From a virus, in IMG/VR virus record IMGVR_UViG_3300024346_000440, positions 1-26,327 of that record: a stretch of 26,327 bases of DNA. The stretch is one strand, 5' to 3'. Every line of letters begins with the position of its first letter. The stretch's first letter is position 1. Position numbers and translations under genes: made by a program. Under the pieces are notes generated by a model that had not been told where the DNA came from, did not search any database, and was given only the letters and a program-made list of their open reading frames with translations. Below are positions 23,119 through 26,327 of the stretch, in pieces.

Positions 23119-25530
23119 TTACTTAGGGCCAAACTGCTCTAAGCCAAATCCACCCATAGTATCATTACCTGCGGATTCAAAGTTCTTCGGTAATAAATCA
23201 TTTTTTCTTTGATCTATTAACTCAGATTGTTGCGTTGCTTGTATTTTAGTTCGTTCGTCTTTACGATCTTCTTTAAATTCTTCTTGAGTCTTTTTACTTT
23301 GTCCTTGAGCTTGAGTAAGTTGCATATTGTAATTAAACTCTAGTTCCATCAACTGTTGTTTAATTTGTGCTTCTCTCTCCATCTTTTGTACTTCAAAATC
23401 AGATTTAGCTTTTTCAAGTTGCATCTTTTGCTCAGTTAGTATTTGTTGTTTCTGAGCTTCTGCCATAGCTGTTTGTTCTGCTAGCTGTGCATTAGACTGT
23501 GCTTGAGCTTGCATATTAGCTTGCTGTGCTTGTTGTTCTCTAGCTGCTTTTTCTTTTCTACGCTTCTTTAACATTTGATTAGCTAGCTTTAAATTAGCAA
23601 CTTCTCTAATGTCAATAGCGTCTTCAAGACCTATTTGTCCAGCTTGTAAAGCTATTTGAATATTTTGTTCTAGTATTTGTCTTTGCTCTTCATCTGGCTC
23701 TAGTTCTAAGAATATACCAAAGTCGTGTATATTTAATCCAGATAACTCCTCTAGTGTTCCTACGTTATATCTAGATATACTAGACATTAAAGACTGTTTA
23801 GTCATTGGAAACATTAAAGCATCGGCAACTCTTAATGATATGTTTTCACAAGTTCTAAGAGTTAAATATAAACTAGCTTGTAATACGTGTCTAGTAGCTA
23901 CATTTGAATTAGCAGCAGCTAATTTCTGTAAACCGACTAATGATTGTTTATCTGGTAGTGTACCATCTCTAGCTTCATTAAGTCCCGTCACGTCTCTAAT
24001 CATTTTAAGGTAATACTCATAAGTCTGTATTAATGATTGTATTTTACCCATGCCATTTGAAGTAGAGAGCTCTTGTATTGGAACTTTACCTGGATTCATA
24101 CCGCCATCTTGAGTCATTGATCTACCGACTAAAGATCCAGTTTGGAAATACATATTTAAAGCTTCAGCTGGGTTGTAGTTAGTACCATTACCTAAATCCA
24201 CTTCTGCTAAACCATCTATATCCATATAAACTCCATCAGGCACTATCCTAGACATCACCTGTTGTAGTTTTAAGTGAGTTAGCTGTATCATGTCAGCAAA
24301 ACCAGTTATTCTGCTTACAATTGATTCTATGCGACCTTTGTATAATCTAGGAGCTACGATGTTGTAGTTCATATTTACTTTAACAGTGTCAGCATATGGT
24401 CTAGTCATATTCTCTGCCATCTTCCACTCAAGCATTTTTTCATGACCTAATATTTTAGCTCCTGAATACAATACTTCAATTGATCTAAATGCCTTTTTAA
24501 AGTTGTCACCTTCTGGTGCATCTATAAATGTATCTTGTTTTTCTAATGCTTTTTCAAGTCCTGATGCAGTTTGCTTTATTTTAAACACTTGATTAGTATA
24601 AGTCTTATATTCAAAATATAATACTTGTACTGTATTATCATCATAACGACCACTCCAGTTTCTAGTATAGTTTTGATTGCCTGGATACTTTTGTATCTCT
24701 TCTAACTCACTAGGCGTTAAATCAGGAAACTGTTTTTTAAGCTCTGGTAGACTTATTGGTTTTACTTCACCTACATAATATATATCTTCAAAGTTAGGAT
24801 CTTCACTATATGAATAAACTAAACTTGCTGGATCTACATAATCAACAGTAACTCCTTCTGATCTATTAAAAGATGTTTTAGTAGCTGCAATACCTAATAT
24901 AGTTAAATCTTGATTTAATCTTCTTCTAGTTAAATCATATTTGTTTTTAGCTAATACATTATTAATAACTTCTTCTTCAGCTACTTCAATAGACTCTTTA
25001 TAATCCATTTGCATGTGAAGCTGTAAATCTTCTTCACTTTCCATCTCTAAACCTTTACCTTGGGATTTAGAAACATCAAGACCTGTCATTTGCTGTATCT
25101 GGTTGATAAGATCTTTTTGCATCATATCTCTTTGTAGAGCTTCAGCATAAGCAGTTCTTTTCATTATAGACTCAGGATCTTGAGCATAAGCTTTAATGTC
25201 ATAAGATCTTTGAGACATACCATTTACAACAATATCTACAAACTTAGGAATTACTGGTACGGGTTTCCAGTCTAAGTTTAAATAAGATAAGTCACCATTG
25301 ATAGATAATTCGTCTTTGTATTTTTGAATAGATTGTTCTCCTCTGGCATATAGTCTTAACCTATGGAAATTATTATAGTTCGTATTAAACCTATCTTGCC
25401 AACCTCTGTCGTTTCTAAACCACTCAGATTCTATGGCTCTACCAACTTGTAAACCATAATCATAAGAAGCTTTTTCTACATCCGGTACGACCTGATCTGG
25501 AAAAGAACTATTGTAATTAGTTTTTATCAT
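23119..25530 (-). CDS. Portal protein, crAss-like type (803 aa)
   Basis: The portal is the dodecameric ring at the DNA entry vertex, which anchors the terminase during packaging and the ring/tail proteins afterwards. Family-like blocks are FHRLRLYARGEQSIQKYKDE (55-74), LSYLNLDWKPVPVIPKFVDI (81-100) with NGMSQRSYDIKAYAQDPES, the RRRLNQDLTILGIAATKTSF block, and VDYVDPASLVYSYSEDPNFE. The length of about 800 residues fits crAss-like portals. Residues about 653-775 form a Gln/Ala/Lys-rich coiled coil, likely a barrel or crown-like extension into the head, and the end is Gly/Phe-rich (MGGFGLEQFGPK). The ATG directly abuts the terL stop (TAGATG), so translation is coupled to it. Confidence 0.9.
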   Translation of the reverse strand: MIKTNYNSSFPDQVVPDVEKASYDYGLQVGRAIESEWFRNDRGWQDRFNTNYNNFHRLRLYARGEQSIQKYKDELSINGDLSYLNLDWKPVPVIPKFVDIVVNGMSQRSYDIKAYAQDPESIMKRTAYAEALQRDMMQKDLINQIQQMTGLDVSKSQGKGLEMESEEDLQLHMQMDYKESIEVAEEEVINNVLAKNKYDLTRRRLNQDLTILGIAATKTSFNRSEGVTVDYVDPASLVYSYSEDPNFEDIYYVGEVKPISLPELKKQFPDLTPSELEEIQKYPGNQNYTRNWSGRYDDNTVQVLYFEYKTYTNQVFKIKQTASGLEKALEKQDTFIDAPEGDNFKKAFRSIEVLYSGAKILGHEKMLEWKMAENMTRPYADTVKVNMNYNIVAPRLYKGRIESIVSRITGFADMIQLTHLKLQQVMSRIVPDGVYMDIDGLAEVDLGNGTNYNPAEALNMYFQTGSLVGRSMTQDGGMNPGKVPIQELSTSNGMGKIQSLIQTYEYYLKMIRDVTGLNEARDGTLPDKQSLVGLQKLAAANSNVATRHVLQASLYLTLRTCENISLRVADALMFPMTKQSLMSSISRYNVGTLEELSGLNIHDFGIFLELEPDEEQRQILEQNIQIALQAGQIGLEDAIDIREVANLKLANQMLKKRRKEKAAREQQAQQANMQAQAQSNAQLAEQTAMAEAQKQQILTEQKMQLEKAKSDFEVQKMEREAQIKQQLMELEFNYNMQLTQAQGQSKKTQEEFKEDRKDERTKIQATQQSELIDQRKNDLLPKNFESAGNDTMGGFGLEQFGPK

Positions 25531-26327
25531 CTATTTTATTTTTGAATTATAACCCGTGTTATCATATCTTTTAATACCTAAAGCTACAGATTTATTTTGT
25601 CTTTTACTAACTGGTGTATATCTGTTTTTATTACAAGCCATTACAGCTAGACCTGAGCTTATCGAAGCATCGTGCTTTGTTCTATTATTAATATTGAACT
25701 TAGACCAATCTTCTAATGTCTTTTGATGGTACATATCTCCGTAGCCATCATCTTTTAATCCTACATAAGTTTCTATATAAGATTCAATTGCAGCGGCGTG
25801 TGCTTGCTTAATATCTTCACTTGAGTTAGGTATTCCGCCTATTTCTTTTTCAGTTGTAGAAAGTTTATTCCAAACTTTATCAGGACGATTCATAGAATAA
25901 CCTCTATAACCTCTTCTCTTTAAATAATATAAAAACCTAGGTTTGTTGTTTTCAGCTAGTATAGGCATACCATAAAAAACCATAGCCATTAATACATCTT
26001 CAAAGAATATCTCAGCTGTCTGTGGCCTTGATATATATTCTAAAAAGAAATGATTAGGTGGTACATCTTCCATTGAAAACTTTGTAAGTCCGTGTAAAGC
26101 GCCATTGGATCCTTTACCATCAACAGTGCCTGATATATCATAGCTATCAAGCCCAAAAGCCCCAACGTGTTCGTTTCCAGGGTATTTACCGTTACTCTTT
26201 AGTATCACTCGATTTTGAAGATTTTTAGGTGGCACCCAGCTTATCTGGAACCTACCTGATCTATTTGGATTAAATATAACCCTTGAATCTTTAATACCGT
26301 TTTCCCACTGAAAGCTACCTACTGTAA
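25531..26327 (-). CDS. terL: Terminase large subunit, C-terminal nuclease domain, 5' end beyond window
   Basis: The reading frame stays open to the right edge (265 codons visible), so the N-terminal ATPase lies outside the window. The GTG at 26233-26235 is internal, not the start, because upstream codons continue in a protein-like way (NPNRSGRFQISW). The RNase H-like nuclease motifs are visible: GLDSYDISG (first Asp), ISRPQTAEIFFEDVLMAMVF, ILAENNK (Glu), LKRRGYRGYSMNRPDK, and KHDASISSGLAVMAC (last Asp). This pattern closely resembles crAss-like TerL. TerL cuts concatemeric DNA and drives it through the portal. It ends in TAG immediately followed by the portal ATG. Confidence 0.9.
   Translation of the reverse strand, partial: TVGSFQWENGIKDSRVIFNPNRSGRFQISWVPPKNLQNRVILKSNGKYPGNEHVGAFGLDSYDISGTVDGKGSNGALHGLTKFSMEDVPPNHFFLEYISRPQTAEIFFEDVLMAMVFYGMPILAENNKPRFLYYLKRRGYRGYSMNRPDKVWNKLSTTEKEIGGIPNSSEDIKQAHAAAIESYIETYVGLKDDGYGDMYHQKTLEDWSKFNINNRTKHDASISSGLAVMACNKNRYTPVSKRQNKSVALGIKRYDNTGYNSKIK

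Noticed and set aside
25531-26235. A complete 234-residue gene starting at GTG 26235
   Set aside because: The frame remains open and protein-like to the window edge and nuclease motifs require an upstream ATPase, so the GTG is internal to terL.
1-26327. Alternative genetic code (stop recoding), as in some crAss-like phages
   Set aside because: TAG ends terL exactly at the portal ATG, TGA ends the reductase at the ATGA overlap, and no long gene is interrupted by one recoded stop.
1-26327. tRNA genes, CRISPR arrays, integrase or transposase
   Set aside because: The intergenic gaps are all under about 90 bases, none folds as a tRNA, no regularly spaced repeats occur, and no such proteins are encoded.

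Overview
The window looks like part of an AT-rich, tailed (podovirus-like) phage genome, probably infecting a member of the Bacteroidota and probably aquatic. The head-tail proteins (TerL C-terminus, a roughly 800-residue portal, scaffold, roughly 490-residue capsid protein, two ring/adaptor proteins) read like the Crassvirales (crAss-like) module. The tail nozzle and the giant C-terminal virion protein read like marine podoviruses. I find no Shine-Dalgarno-like site at the starts of the late genes. Starts are instead preceded by A/T-rich stretches, often ending attATG, which is normal for Bacteroidota and their phages. TAA, TAG and TGA all act as stops at sensible gene ends, so the standard code applies. 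Family assignments come from recognising sequence patterns by eye; no database search was run.

Layout. Bases 1-2156 (+ strand) hold the end of a metabolic module: the 3' part of an adenosylcobalamin-dependent ribonucleotide reductase, a translationally coupled 86-residue membrane protein, a 39-residue basic protein, and a possible 13-residue peptide with four cysteines. A hairpin terminator that works on either strand (2161-2193) separates this from the late genes.

From 2239 to the right edge everything is on the minus strand and is transcribed right to left. In transcription order it holds terL (cut by the window edge), portal, scaffold, major capsid protein, a 91-residue probable head accessory protein, then a terminator. 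Next come a 264-residue putative structural protein, a hairpin/terminator, two ring (tail-adaptor) proteins, a two-piece tail nozzle (1123 + 560 residues), a putative ejection protein (301), a 524-residue virion-associated protein, and a 2421-residue multidomain protein with a zincin-type HEVLH motif and a complete HAD phosphatase motif set. Genes are packed with spacings from a 1-base overlap to about 60 bases. No stretch over 300 bases lacks a gene, and I saw no tRNA, CRISPR array, integrase or insertion sequence.

How it fits together. TerL packages DNA through the portal into a shell built from capsid protein on the scaffold. The rings and nozzle close the head and form the short tail. The three last genes probably encode proteins packed in the virion and delivered to the host, including enzymatic domains that could act early in infection. 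The reductase on the other strand supplies deoxynucleotides for replication. The most interesting points are the combined metallopeptidase/HAD giant protein, the split nozzle, extra beta-rich modules on both ring proteins, an AT-hook-like motif in the scaffold, a 17-base repeat placed exactly after two late-gene stop codons, and the four-cysteine micro-ORF behind the cysteine-dependent reductase.
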